Assembly: GCA_041689775.1 (NCBI GenBank)
Contig: JBDNFP010000341.1
Location: forward strand, 1 to 21,124
Reading direction: 5' to 3'
Source of the DNA: JBDNFP01 sp041689775
Lineage (GTDB): Bacteria; Bacteroidota; Bacteroidia; Cytophagales; Spirosomataceae
Length of the DNA stretch: 21,124 nt
Below are positions 1 through 8,273 of this stretch, piece after piece. The notes under the pieces are model-generated. The model made no database searches, was not told the DNA's origin, and saw only the letters and a list, made by a program, of their open reading frames with translations. The translations under genes and the position numbers were made by a program. Within the stretch, counting starts at the first letter, position 1, and the number at the start of each line of letters is the position of its first letter.

Positions 1-136
1 TGCGGCGGCGGAGGACTTGGATGATTTTTTTAATAACTTGCCAACTTGCGGCGGGGAGGTCTGAACTGTATGTTTTGATTCGCATTCATCAATATAGCCA
101 GCCTTCCCGCTTTTTCAAATTAACTCAAACAGCTTC
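1..136. other. Left-edge non-coding flank with a REP-like inverted repeat
   Basis: I see no gene here. The stretch is AT-rich except for a short inverted repeat, AACTTGCCAACTT at 35-47 (one mismatched pair), followed at once by GCGGCGG. That layout, a small hairpin followed by a G-rich tail, resembles the interspersed repeat found three times in the right part of the window, but the bases differ enough that the relationship is uncertain. The flank ends abruptly where the CE15 fragment begins, so it is probably unrelated to that gene's native 3' side. Confidence 0.35.
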
Positions 137-889
137 TTAGGCAAAGCGCGGCTCAAAGGCCAGCGTCACCAGGGCGGCTTTGCCGTAGCGTGATACGCCT
201 TCAATCCCTACCTTTTTGGCGTCAACGGCCGGGTCGGTTTCGAGGTAGTCGAGGGCGCTGGCGGCTCCCCAGGCCCAGGCGCGGAGGGCACCCCAGTCGT
301 CGGGTTGGCGGGATTGTCCCTTGTTCACGAGTCCAATAATGCCCCGCGTCAGGCCCGCGCCATTGTCGGCCTGAATGCTAGATGGGTCGATGGTCACGTA
401 GCCCCAACCCGCGGCCAGGAGTTGTTGGGTGGGGGAGGGGTCACCGGCCGGGGGCGGGCCGAAGGTGGGCGTGATGCGCGTAAAGGGCGTATAGGCCGGG
501 TACTGGTCAAAGACCGCTTTCAGTTCGGGATGCTCCTTGATGAGTAATTCTTTCAGGGCATTGTTGATCTGCTCCATGTGGTCGGGGGAGGGCTGGGCGG
601 GGGCCGGGAAGCTGGGTCGCCCAAACATCATCAGCACCGGCACGGGCCCTTTGGCGTTGGCGGGTACCACCACCATCATATTGATGTTAATATCAATCAG
701 CGGGTAGGCGCTGTTGTCCACGTGCCCGATCAGCTGTTTGGCAATCACCGGCGTAAAGCCCACATACTCCCGGTCGGTTATTTTCACCGTCCAGGTTACG
801 TTTGGAATGTTCCTGGGCAAGCGTCCGTACACCTCTCGCCAATCCGATGTTTTTGGACCCTGCAAAAATGGACTACCGGGTGAGCCCAC
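137..889 (-). pseudogene. CE15 glucuronoyl esterase fragment, truncated at both ends
   Basis: Carbohydrate esterase family 15 cuts the ester between glucuronate and lignin or other alcohols in xylan. The signs are a W-R-E-V-Y-G-R-L-P segment, a G-H-V-D-N-S-A-Y-P-L-I strand and the nucleophile elbow G-V-S-R-Y-G-K near the end (serine at about 191-193, next to the conserved Arg and Lys), followed by A-F-E-P-R-F-A. The stop falls right after this, so the acid and histidine of the triad and roughly the last third of the usual domain are missing. On the other side, recognisable homology starts only near 844, so the signal peptide and about the first 100 residues are also missing. The codons upstream to 889 belong to the neighbouring gene read backwards. 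The fragment is open throughout and visibly richer in G+C than the sulfatases, which suggests a recent break. It cannot be an active esterase. Confidence 0.72.
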
Positions 890-1563
890 AGTCTCCGGCG
901 GCGAAGTTGGGCTTCAAGAACTTTGTCATGGACAACTTTGGACATACCATGACTCGAATTGCGCCCTTCTGGAAAGAGTTTGAACGACAAACGGTGATTA
1001 CCATTACGCCCGATCAACGGGGCGGGGCTGTATACTACACCACCGATGGCACCGAACCAACCAGCAAGTCCAAAAAATACACCGGGCCGTTTCCGATTGA
1101 CCAAAGTACGTTGGTGAAGGCCATCACGGTCAATACCAAAGGGGAGGTTCTCGGGTTTCCGAATGAAACGTTCTACACCGAAGTGGACAAGGTAGTGTAT
1201 CCCTCGTGGTACCAAACGCTTATTTCGGGTAAGCAAGGCCAAAACATCGCCCGGCAGACCGTCCGCGCCAAAGTGGAGGTAGCGGGTTTGGTACTGATCA
1301 ATATCAAAGACGAACCTGATTTGATCGATGCTTCGGGCGGATATAATTCGGGATGTTTTATTGATACCATTGACCCGCAAAAAGGAAATCATTGGTTAAA
1401 AAGCGGCATTCAAGCCAATATGATCATTCAGGGTATTGAAAACGAAAAAATTATCGATATAACAGGCCTACAAAAAGCTTTGGTAAAATATGCGGGTCAG
1501 ACCGTATCCGTTAAAACAGTGTCCGGTTATGAAAGCAAAACTTTTCAGGTTCAACTTCCCTAA
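841..1563 (+). pseudogene. C-terminal part of a beta-helix / chitobiase-C / PDZ protein (5' end lost)
   Basis: Reading from 841 the frame begins N-P-M-F-L-D-P, then D-Y-R-V-S-P-Q-S-P-A-A-K-L-G-F, the usual last turns of secreted right-handed parallel beta-helix proteins, many of them glycan-active. A chitobiase/beta-hexosaminidase C-terminal module follows (G-G-A-V-Y-Y-T-T-D-G-T-E-P-T), and then a PDZ-like domain over about the last 90 residues (G-C-F-I-D-T-I-D-P ... G-I-Q-A-N-M-I-I-Q-G). The helix itself, the signal peptide and any active site should lie upstream, but that space is occupied by the inverted CE15 fragment. ATG codons at 802, 847 and 868 exist but none is a natural start. The stop is 4 bp before the first sulfatase's ATG, so the two were probably co-transcribed. 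If translated from 847 or 868 it would make a cytoplasmic PDZ fragment of unknown use. Confidence 0.68.
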
Positions 1564-1567
1564 CTCC

Positions 1568-3031
1568 ATGTCTACACGTACCCTTGTAAGTATCCTCCTG
1601 CTGGGCATTTTTCTGGTCAGTAGTACTAGCTTTGCCCAGAAAAAAAGACCCAATATTCTGTTTATTCTGACCGACGACCAGTCGCCGTTTGATTTAAAGT
1701 CTTATGATGCTTCTTCCACATTAAGCACGCCTAATTTGAGCCGACTGGCCGCCGAAGGGATGGTTTTCGACGGTGCTTACCACATGGGGGCTTGGGTTGG
1801 GGCCGTATGTACGGCGTCCCAAACGATGCTCATGACGGGCCGATCGCTGTGGAAACTGCCGAATAAGAGCAATCCGAATAATGACGATCCGGCACTTGTT
1901 CCGGCCAATCTGGAAGAGAATTCAATGGCAGCCATCTTTAACCGGGCGGGCTATGCCACCATGCGCACCTGCAAAAGCGGGAATAGCTACCAACCGGCCA
2001 ATAAGAAATTCACCATCAACAAAGAGAGCGTAAGCCGAACCGGCAACGACGAGAATGGTAGCGCCTGGCACGCCGAACAGGTACTCGATTATTTGAAAGA
2101 TCGGGAAACGAGTAAGGAAGAAGCCCCGTTTTTGATCTACTTTGGTTTTTCCCACCCCCATGATCCCCGCAATGGGAAAGAAGGCTTGTTGGAGAAATAC
2201 GGTGCCGTGAATCACACCGACCGCACGAGGGTACCTTTTGTCAATGCCAAACAACCGGCGTTGCCCACCAATTACCTGGCGGCGCATCCGTTTTTTCATG
2301 GTCACCCCGAGTTGCGCGACGAAGTCGAGGTTTCGGGCGTTTGGAAAAACCGGGACGAAGGTACCATCCGCAATGAGCTGGGCCGGGAGTTTGCGTGTAG
2401 TGAGAACATCGACGATCAGATTGGCCGAGTACTGGATCGGTTAGAAAAAATGGGCGAGCTGGACAATACCTATATCTTCTATACCGCCGACCACGGGATA
2501 GCCATTGGCCGTCATGGGCTGATGGGCAAACAAAACCTGTATGAACACTCCTGGCGGGTACCCTTCCTGGTGAAGGGTCCGGGGATAAAGGCAGGGAAGC
2601 GGGTAGCGGGCAACATTTACCTGATGGACGTGCTACCGACTTTCTGTGATTTGGCGGGCATTGAACCACCCAAGACAATCGACGCGCTGAGTTTCAAGCC
2701 CGTACTTTTTGGTCAAAAACAGCAGATCCGGGAGACGATGTATGGCGTGTACAGCGGAGGAACCAAACCTGGTATGCGGGCGGTAAAAAGGGGCGATTGG
2801 AAATTGATCAAGTACGACACCATGGATGGTACCGTGCACGAAACCCAGCTGTTCAACCTCAAAGCCAATCTGCACGAGTTTGTGGCCGAACACCAGAAAA
2901 AAGGAAAAATGGAAACCAATTTGGCGGGCAACCCTAGGTACGCCGTTAAATTGAAAGAAATGGAAACGCTGCTCCAAGCACAGATGCAGTATTACCACGA
3001 CCCCTATACGCTGTGGGATCAGGGGAAGTGA
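1568..3031 (+). CDS. Exported sulfatase-like hydrolase with degenerate motif CTASQ
   Basis: This is a family S1 formylglycine-sulfatase-fold protein of 487 residues. The ATG at 1568 is chosen because it gives a clean signal peptide (L-L-L-G-I-F-L-V-S-S-T-S-F-A-Q) and lies 4 bp behind the preceding stop. An in-frame ATG at 1490 would add 26 non-homologous residues. Metal-site features are present: T-D-D-Q (Asp36/37) and T-A-D-H-G with a following H-G-L-M-G-K. The position to be converted to formylglycine is Cys81 (1808-1810), but the motif reads C-T-A-S-Q where most sulfatases have C-x-P-x-R. The usual G-K-W-H-L-G block is replaced by C-K-S-G-N-S-Y. Both point to a distinct subfamily, and the Gln is odd even there. 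It may remove sulfate from a glycan, or it may be an inactive or metal-phosphatase-like relative. Confidence 0.85.
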   Translation: MSTRTLVSILLLGIFLVSSTSFAQKKRPNILFILTDDQSPFDLKSYDASSTLSTPNLSRLAAEGMVFDGAYHMGAWVGAVCTASQTMLMTGRSLWKLPNKSNPNNDDPALVPANLEENSMAAIFNRAGYATMRTCKSGNSYQPANKKFTINKESVSRTGNDENGSAWHAEQVLDYLKDRETSKEEAPFLIYFGFSHPHDPRNGKEGLLEKYGAVNHTDRTRVPFVNAKQPALPTNYLAAHPFFHGHPELRDEVEVSGVWKNRDEGTIRNELGREFACSENIDDQIGRVLDRLEKMGELDNTYIFYTADHGIAIGRHGLMGKQNLYEHSWRVPFLVKGPGIKAGKRVAGNIYLMDVLPTFCDLAGIEPPKTIDALSFKPVLFGQKQQIRETMYGVYSGGTKPGMRAVKRGDWKLIKYDTMDGTVHETQLFNLKANLHEFVAEHQKKGKMETNLAGNPRYAVKLKEMETLLQAQMQYYHDPYTLWDQGK

Positions 3032-3115
3032 AAGTTTACGTTTTTATACCGCACCTGCTCCTCAGCAATAACTTAACAACAGTCCTTTCCAACAAAACAC
3101 CGAACCTTAACTACT

Positions 3116-4780
3116 ATGAAATTCATTCACTCTACTGAGCAATACGTATTGATGTTCGTCCTGTTACTGATGTCGGGGCTGGCATCTGCCCAAAACTCAA
3201 ATCGCACCGGTGGCGCACCCAACGTGGTCATTGTGCTTACCGACGATCAGGGCTACGGGGATATGGCCTGTCACGGGAATCCCTGGATCAAAACGCCCAC
3301 GTTGGATAAGCTGCACGCGCAAAGCATCCGCTTCACTAATTTTCACTCGGGTACCACCTGTGCCCCCACGCGCGCCAGCCTCATGACCGGCCAAAACAGC
3401 AACAAAGTAGGCGTATGGCACACCATCATCGGGCGGGAGTACCTCCGGGCCGGTGAGCCTACCCTAGCCGATCTTTTTAAGGCAGGGGGCTACAAAACGG
3501 CAATCTTTGGGAAATGGCACCTGGGCGATAATTACCCCTTCCGCCCGCAGGACCGGGGCTTCGATGAGGTTCTGGTCCACGGCGGCGGCGGCGTAACCCA
3601 AACCCCCGACTACTGGAACAACGACTATTTCAACGACACCTACTTCCACAATGGCAAACCCAAAAAATACGAAGGGTACTGCACGGACGTCTGGTTCAGA
3701 GAGGCGATAAAGTTTGTGGATAAAAACAAAAAACAGCCCTTTCTGTGCTACATCTCGCTGAATGCACCCCACAGCCCCTACTTCGTAGACCCAAAATACA
3801 GTAAGCCCTACGCCAATAACCCTAAGATTCCCAACCCGGATTTCTACGGCATGATCACCAACGCCGACGAACAAATGGGACTGTTTATTGAGGACTTGAA
3901 AAAGGCCGGGGTGTACGAAAACACGATCTTCATTTTCATGACCGACAACGGTACCGCCGCCGGCGTTACGTTTGACAAGAACGGAAATGTAGACAAAGGC
4001 TTCAATGCCGGGATGCGGGCCCAGAAAGGGTCGCAGTACGATGGCGGCCACCGCGTACCGTTTTTTGTGAGCTGGCCCGCCAAAAAATGGCCCGCCCGCG
4101 ACGTAGACGGACTGTCGGGGGCCGTGGACGTATTGCCTACGCTGCTGGATCTCTGCGGAGTGGCGCAAAAAACCAAAGCGAGCTACGACGGAATCAGCCT
4201 GGCACCGGTACTTAGGGAGAAACAATCGATTGATCCAGCGCGTATTCTGATCACTGATACGCAACGGGGAGGATACTTGGAAGAAGGCAAGGCGTCGGCC
4301 GTCATGCAAGGAACCTGGCGGCTGGTCAATGGCAAAGAGCTGTACGATGTAGCCACCGATCCCGGTCAGAAGACTAACGTAGCGTCGGCTCACCCGGACC
4401 GGGTCAGGGAGCTTCAGAAAGCCTACGAGCAGTGGTGGCCGGATATTTCCCGACGCGGCGATGAATTCAATCGGGTGATCGTGGGTAGCAGTCAGCAGCC
4501 CCTCGTTTGCCTCACGGCCCACGACTTCTTTGCGCCCCAAGAACAACCCTCCTGGAACCAATACATGATCCGGCAAGACAAAGGTGGTAATGGTCTCTGG
4601 GAATTACGGGTGGCGCAGGCGGGCCGCTACCGGGTGGCGCTGCGTCGCTACCCTCAGGAAAGTGGCCTGGCCCTCGATGCCACGGCTCCGGTACCCCGCG
4701 CCGAGCCAGGTGGTCGATCCTTATCCCGTGGGAACACCACTATCCATCAAAAAAGCAAAGATCAGATTTGGTACGATTGA
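3116..4780 (+). CDS. Exported arylsulfatase, C-terminal domain frameshifted
   Basis: Signal peptide residues 1-25 end at L-A-S-A-Q. The S1 sulfatase core follows: L-T-D-D-Q-G-Y-G-D (Asp43/44), the complete formylglycine motif C-A-P-T-R with Cys82 (3359-3361), G-K-W-H-L-G (Lys133, His135), M-T-D-N-G and G-G-H-R-V-P. These should allow hydrolysis of sulfate esters in the periplasm or outside the cell after Cys82 is oxidised. After the core there is an extra domain of about 150 residues typical of larger arylsulfatases. Its frame is lost near 4690-4700: this frame continues with an unnatural Arg/Pro/Gly/Ser-rich tail to 4780, while the expected sequence resumes in the next frame up to 4928. The catalytic core is intact, so the product may still fold. 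The gap to the upstream sulfatase is 84 bp with no clear promoter, so an operon is likely. Confidence 0.88.
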   Translation: MKFIHSTEQYVLMFVLLLMSGLASAQNSNRTGGAPNVVIVLTDDQGYGDMACHGNPWIKTPTLDKLHAQSIRFTNFHSGTTCAPTRASLMTGQNSNKVGVWHTIIGREYLRAGEPTLADLFKAGGYKTAIFGKWHLGDNYPFRPQDRGFDEVLVHGGGGVTQTPDYWNNDYFNDTYFHNGKPKKYEGYCTDVWFREAIKFVDKNKKQPFLCYISLNAPHSPYFVDPKYSKPYANNPKIPNPDFYGMITNADEQMGLFIEDLKKAGVYENTIFIFMTDNGTAAGVTFDKNGNVDKGFNAGMRAQKGSQYDGGHRVPFFVSWPAKKWPARDVDGLSGAVDVLPTLLDLCGVAQKTKASYDGISLAPVLREKQSIDPARILITDTQRGGYLEEGKASAVMQGTWRLVNGKELYDVATDPGQKTNVASAHPDRVRELQKAYEQWWPDISRRGDEFNRVIVGSSQQPLVCLTAHDFFAPQEQPSWNQYMIRQDKGGNGLWELRVAQAGRYRVALRRYPQESGLALDATAPVPRAEPGGRSLSRGNTTIHQKSKDQIWYD

Positions 4781-4928
4781 GAAGGAGATGACAGTAAAGG
4801 CCGGTAGTAAATCGGTTGACTTCATTGTTGATTTGCCCGAGGGGGATACCTCCCTCCAAACACTACTGATTGACGAAGGGGGGCAACACTACGGAGCCTT
4901 CTATACCTACATCAGCAGAGTACGCTAA
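4698..4928 (+). pseudogene. Displaced 3' part of the arylsulfatase gene (frame +1)
   Basis: This stretch encodes the natural end of the preceding sulfatase: V-D-P-Y-P-V-G-T-P-L-S-I, then K-A-K-I-R-F-G and a beta-rich tail ending G-A-F-Y-T-Y-I-S-R-V-R. It is open in the frame one base ahead of the sulfatase core. Removing a single C from the CCCC run at 4694-4697 joins both parts smoothly (A-T-A-P-V-P, then A-P-S-Q-V-V-D-P). The simplest reading is a one-base insertion, either a true mutation or a base-calling error. No ribosome binding site or start supports separate translation. Confidence 0.75.
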
Positions 4929-5017
4929 AAAAACAGGTATCGGACAAAACCGTCATTATCCTGCGTAAAGGGGCAGGTGCGACCCAAAGTAGGATCATCC
5001 ATAAACAGCATCACTTG

Positions 5018-6439
5018 ATGAAGAAAAAATTAAAAATATTTCTGGTATTTATCTCTTTGTCTTGGCTGGGTACCATGCATGCATACAGCCAAAAACACCC
5101 CAATGTCATCCTGATCATGTCTGACGATCAGGGCTGGGGGGATGTTTCATACAATGGGCATCCCTACTTAAAAACACCTAATCTGGATCAAATGGCAAAA
5201 GATGGCGCCCGCTTTACCCGAGCGTACGCCGGTTCCGCCGTCTGCTCCCCTACCAGAGCTAGTTTTTTAACCGGTCGAAATCCCGAGCGCATGGGTATTT
5301 GTAATGCCAATTGCGGGCATCTCAAAAAGGAAGAAATCACCATTTATGAACTTGCCAAGCCAATGGGCTACACCACCGCGCACTTTGGCAAATGGCACCT
5401 GGGTACGCTATCCAAAACCATCCCGGATGCAAACCGGGGTGGCAACCCCAAATTCCTCGACGATTATTCACCGCCCTGGGAGCATGGTGTGGATGTCAGC
5501 TTCGTGACCGAATCAAAAGTACCTACCTGGGACCCCATGAAAACACCCCCGGTTTCGGCCATGGAGGCGGGCAACAAACCCTTTGGTAGTAACTTCGGAA
5601 CGCACTACTGGACGGGTGAAGGCAAGATAGAAACCCAGAACCTGGAAGGTGACGATTCAAGGGTGATTATGGATCGCGTGCTGCCCTTTATTGACAGAGC
5701 ATCCAAGGACAAAAAGCCGTTTATTACGGTCATTTGGTTCCATACGCCGCACCTACCCGTGTGGACAGGCGCACGCTACAAAGAACAGTATGCTGGTTTA
5801 TCCGAAGATCAACAGGAGTTTTACGGTGCCATCAGCGCCATGGATGAACAAATCGGTCGTTTGAGAGCCCATTTGTCAAAATTGGGCCTAGCCGACAACA
5901 CCATCATTTCTTTTACGAGCGACAATGGCCCGGAAGGAAAACAGCCCACTAAAAGAACCCAAGGGCAAACCTACGGACTGGATGGCCGCAAAAGGAGTTT
6001 GAAAGAAGGAGGTATACGAGTACCCGGTATCCTGGTTTGGCCAGAGAAAATCCCAGCGGGTACTGTCATCAACACTCCGGTTTTTACGTCTGATTATTTC
6101 CCAACCATCGCCTCTATTTTGAAGGTTGATATCAATACATTCAAGAGACCCTATGATGGCATAGACCTCCAAAAGGTAATCAAGAATGACCACCCCGTTA
6201 GTAGCAAAGAGCGGTATCTGTCCTTTTTATTGGGAGGACAAGCCGCTCATATTGGTACACGGTATAAAATCTATCGCGAAAACCTGACGGCCAACTGGCA
6301 GATGTTCGATCTACTGGACGATCCCACCGAATCAAAAAACATTGCCTCTACCCAAACAGACCTATTCAATACGCTGATAGCGGACTGGTCTCGATGGGAA
6401 GAATCCGTAAAAAATAGTGCGGCGGGGAAAGATTATTAG
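5018..6439 (+). CDS. Exported sulfatase (CSPTR type)
   Basis: A family S1 sulfatase of 473 residues. The ATG at 5018 is preferred over a TTG one codon upstream. The signal peptide spans about residues 1-24, ending near A-Y-S-Q. The core carries M-S-D-D-Q-G-W-G-D (Asp36/37), C-S-P-T-R with Cys76 (5243-5245) as the formylglycine position, F-G-K-W-H-L-G, T-S-D-N-G and G-G-I-R-V-P, so all the usual metal and sulfate ligands are present. There is no long C-terminal extension. The substrate cannot be read from sequence, though neighbours suggest a step in breaking down a sulfated polysaccharide outside the cytoplasm. It starts 89 bp after the displaced end of the previous sulfatase and ends 41 bp before the next start, consistent with one transcript. 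Confidence 0.92.
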   Translation: MKKKLKIFLVFISLSWLGTMHAYSQKHPNVILIMSDDQGWGDVSYNGHPYLKTPNLDQMAKDGARFTRAYAGSAVCSPTRASFLTGRNPERMGICNANCGHLKKEEITIYELAKPMGYTTAHFGKWHLGTLSKTIPDANRGGNPKFLDDYSPPWEHGVDVSFVTESKVPTWDPMKTPPVSAMEAGNKPFGSNFGTHYWTGEGKIETQNLEGDDSRVIMDRVLPFIDRASKDKKPFITVIWFHTPHLPVWTGARYKEQYAGLSEDQQEFYGAISAMDEQIGRLRAHLSKLGLADNTIISFTSDNGPEGKQPTKRTQGQTYGLDGRKRSLKEGGIRVPGILVWPEKIPAGTVINTPVFTSDYFPTIASILKVDINTFKRPYDGIDLQKVIKNDHPVSSKERYLSFLLGGQAAHIGTRYKIYRENLTANWQMFDLLDDPTESKNIASTQTDLFNTLIADWSRWEESVKNSAAGKDY

Positions 6440-6480
6440 TGGCGAAAACTCAGAATACTGGTTATTAAACGTTGAAAAAC

Positions 6481-7806
6481 ATGCACACAGCAATAAAAAG
6501 GGTTCTCTTCATTCTACTGGTTTCACTCCTGACAGCACCGGGCTACGGTCAGGGTAGACGAGCTACCGCTTCTCGACCCAATGTTATTCTCATTGTAGCC
6601 GATGATCTTGGCTATGGCGATTTGGCAAGTTACGGTAATACCGAGCATCAGACGCCCCACCTCGACAAACTAGCGCGAGGGGGCATACAGTTCCTTGATT
6701 TCCACTCAAACGGGGTGGTATGTAGCCCTACCAGAGCCGCGCTCCTGACCGGAAAATACCCCCAAAGCACGGGAATCACGGGTGTGATTACGGCAAAGGC
6801 CCACCGCGATACCGGCTTGGACCCACGTGAGGTACTGATTTCGGAAATTCTGAAAGAAAATAAGTACAAAACGGGCATGGTAGGAAAATGGCACCTAGGC
6901 TACGATACCACCTACTCCCCCGTCAAGCAGGGTTTCGATAGCTTCAAAGGGTATGTGAGTGGTAATGTTGACTACATCACCCACTTCGACCAGGTAGATA
7001 TTTTTGACTGGTGGCTGAACACCGAAAAATCAAATGAAAAAGGATACACCACGGATTTGATTACCCAACACGCCTTGTCATTTATTGATCAGCACAAGAA
7101 AGACCCTTTCTTTCTTTACGTAGCCCACGAGGCTCCGCACGCTCCCTACCAAGCGCGGGACAGCCGACCCGAACGCACGGGCGATCCGGATTACAAACCG
7201 GAGCCCGAGGAAGACAAAAAGAAGGTTTATGGTGAGATGATCAGGATTATGGACGAGGGAATAGGTAAGATCATGGCGGCCCTCGATGAGCTTAAGATTT
7301 CTGAGAACACCATCGTACTGTTTATATCAGACAACGGAGCCAACGAGGTGGGTTCTAATTATCCCTACCGAGGATACAAGAGTCAGGTGTGGGAGGGTGG
7401 GCACCGAATCCCCGCGATCGCGTATTGGAAAGGGGTAATCCAACCAAACACCAGTACTGAATTGCTCATGACGATGGATGTTTATCCGACCATCTCAGAA
7501 TTGACCGGGTCGAAAGTGCCCGCTAGCGTGCGTTTGGAGGGAGTAAGTTTTAGAAATTTACTCCTGGGAAGAAAGTACGCTCAAACCGAAAGACCCGTTT
7601 TCTGGGGCATTAAAAACTCAGCCGCCGTACGAAAAGGAAAATGGAAGTTAGTCAGAGAAAAAAAACAGAACTTCCTGTATGACCTAAACAAAGATCCGGG
7701 TGAGCTTCAAAATGTAATTTCAGAATTCCCGTCCGAGGCGAAAGTACTCACTGATTTGCTGATGCAATGGGAAAAAGAGAAATCAGCGGTTCCGGCTAAA
7801 TCCTAA
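6481..7806 (+). CDS. Exported sulfatase (CSPTR type), last of four
   Basis: A family S1 sulfatase of 441 residues. The ATG at 6481 gives a standard signal peptide (R-V-L-F-I-L-L-V-S-L-L-T-A-P-G-Y-G-Q). A TTG three codons upstream is also possible. The core has V-A-D-D-L-G-Y-G-D, C-S-P-T-R with Cys81 (6721-6723), G-K-W-H-L-G-Y-D, I-S-D-N-G-A-N-E and E-G-G-H-R-I-P. It is an arylsulfatase-A-like enzyme acting on a sulfate ester, exact substrate unknown. Its sequence is clearly different from the other three, so this is a set of separate specificities and not a recent tandem duplication. A hairpin shortly downstream probably ends the transcript. No formylglycine-generating enzyme gene is in the window. 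Confidence 0.92.
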   Translation: MHTAIKRVLFILLVSLLTAPGYGQGRRATASRPNVILIVADDLGYGDLASYGNTEHQTPHLDKLARGGIQFLDFHSNGVVCSPTRAALLTGKYPQSTGITGVITAKAHRDTGLDPREVLISEILKENKYKTGMVGKWHLGYDTTYSPVKQGFDSFKGYVSGNVDYITHFDQVDIFDWWLNTEKSNEKGYTTDLITQHALSFIDQHKKDPFFLYVAHEAPHAPYQARDSRPERTGDPDYKPEPEEDKKKVYGEMIRIMDEGIGKIMAALDELKISENTIVLFISDNGANEVGSNYPYRGYKSQVWEGGHRIPAIAYWKGVIQPNTSTELLMTMDVYPTISELTGSKVPASVRLEGVSFRNLLLGRKYAQTERPVFWGIKNSAAVRKGKWKLVREKKQNFLYDLNKDPGELQNVISEFPSEAKVLTDLLMQWEKEKSAVPAKS

Positions 7807-7842
7807 ATAGCGTTTATTCATAGGCTTCATTCGATTAAGATG

Positions 7843-7880
7843 AGCAGTAGGCTCCCTTTCGACTAAGGCAGCCTACTGCT
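7843..7880 (+). terminator. Hairpin closing the sulfatase run
   Basis: A perfect 11-bp stem, AGCAGTAGGCT (7843-7853) with AGCCTACTGCT (7870-7880), has a further CCTT/AAGG pairing inside the loop. It lies 37 bp after the last sulfatase stop. Only a weak T-rich stretch (TTGGTT) follows, so it is a plausible but not ideal intrinsic terminator. Because the stem is symmetrical it could serve either strand. Confidence 0.6.
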
Positions 7881-8240
7881 TTGGTTCGATTAGGCGGTTT
7901 TACCGTTTAATAAGTTTTCATAAAAAGGCAATTCCTTACTATCCAATTCTGTACATTGATGGATATTTCAGCGCCCCCTTGGGTGTTTCCCAAAGGGTGT
8001 GTGGTGAGGTGACAGCTTTACCAATGGCTTATCATACATAGTGTAAAGAGAATAAGGAGGGCACAGGTGCTATGGCACAGAAATAATCTCGAAGCGCCCT
8101 TGCGGGGGATAGTTTTATCTTCTTAGACAAACGCGACGGGCTATATACATAATGGAAATAAACGCAACTGGTTGCGTTTGTATGGATGTTAGGCAAAAGC
8201 ATAAAAGCCCGCCTCAACCTAAAAAAATGCACATTATCAC
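7881..8240. other. Non-coding boundary between the sulfatase operon and the AT-rich block
   Basis: I see no convincing gene in this stretch. It holds two hairpins. One is CCCCTTGGG/CCCAAAGGG (7975-7997, one mismatch, 5-nt loop). The other is AAACGCAAC/GTTGCGTTT (8160-8179, perfect, 2-nt centre). Eight bases after the second comes GTTAGGC (8188-8194), which fits the integron core-site consensus GTTRRRY. A GCCTCAAC lies about 20 bases further on. A short open frame on the minus strand (8032-8232) has no protein-like character. Confidence 0.5.
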
Positions 8241-8248
8241 TAACTTTG
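8241..8248 (+). promoter_or_regulatory. Bacteroidota -7 box (TAACTTTG)
   Basis: TAACTTTG fits the Bacteroidota -7 consensus TAnnTTTG and lies 25 bp before the ATG at 8274, leaving an untranslated leader of about 20 nt. I do not find a good -33 TTTG at the usual distance. The same octamer also precedes the genes at 11210 and 19328, which supports it being real. Confidence 0.55.
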
Positions 8249-8273
8249 TTGACAAAAATATAAGGGAATATAA

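Noticed and set aside
796..1392. Minus-strand open frame crossing the CE15/beta-helix joint
   Set aside because: It is antisense to both genuine reading frames and has no domain signature.
3464..4576. Long open frame of 370 codons on the minus strand opposite the second sulfatase
   Set aside because: It lies wholly inside a clear sulfatase gene with intact catalytic motifs, and its own translation has no recognisable domain or start context. It is a by-product of the codon pattern.
4690..4780. Programmed +1 frameshift in the sulfatase
   Set aside because: No slippery heptamer, stop codon at the shift point or stimulatory structure is seen. A one-base insertion in a C run is simpler.
8188..8225. 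A complete attC site upstream of the AlbA-type gene
   Set aside because: Only the GTTAGGC core and a 9-bp hairpin are visible. I could not find a matching inverse core on the left, so it is kept as a half-site only.
8032..8232. Open frame of 66 codons on the minus strand
   Set aside because: It has no homology or start signal and spans hairpins and the core-like site. Its basic, aromatic-rich translation looks like read-through of non-coding DNA.
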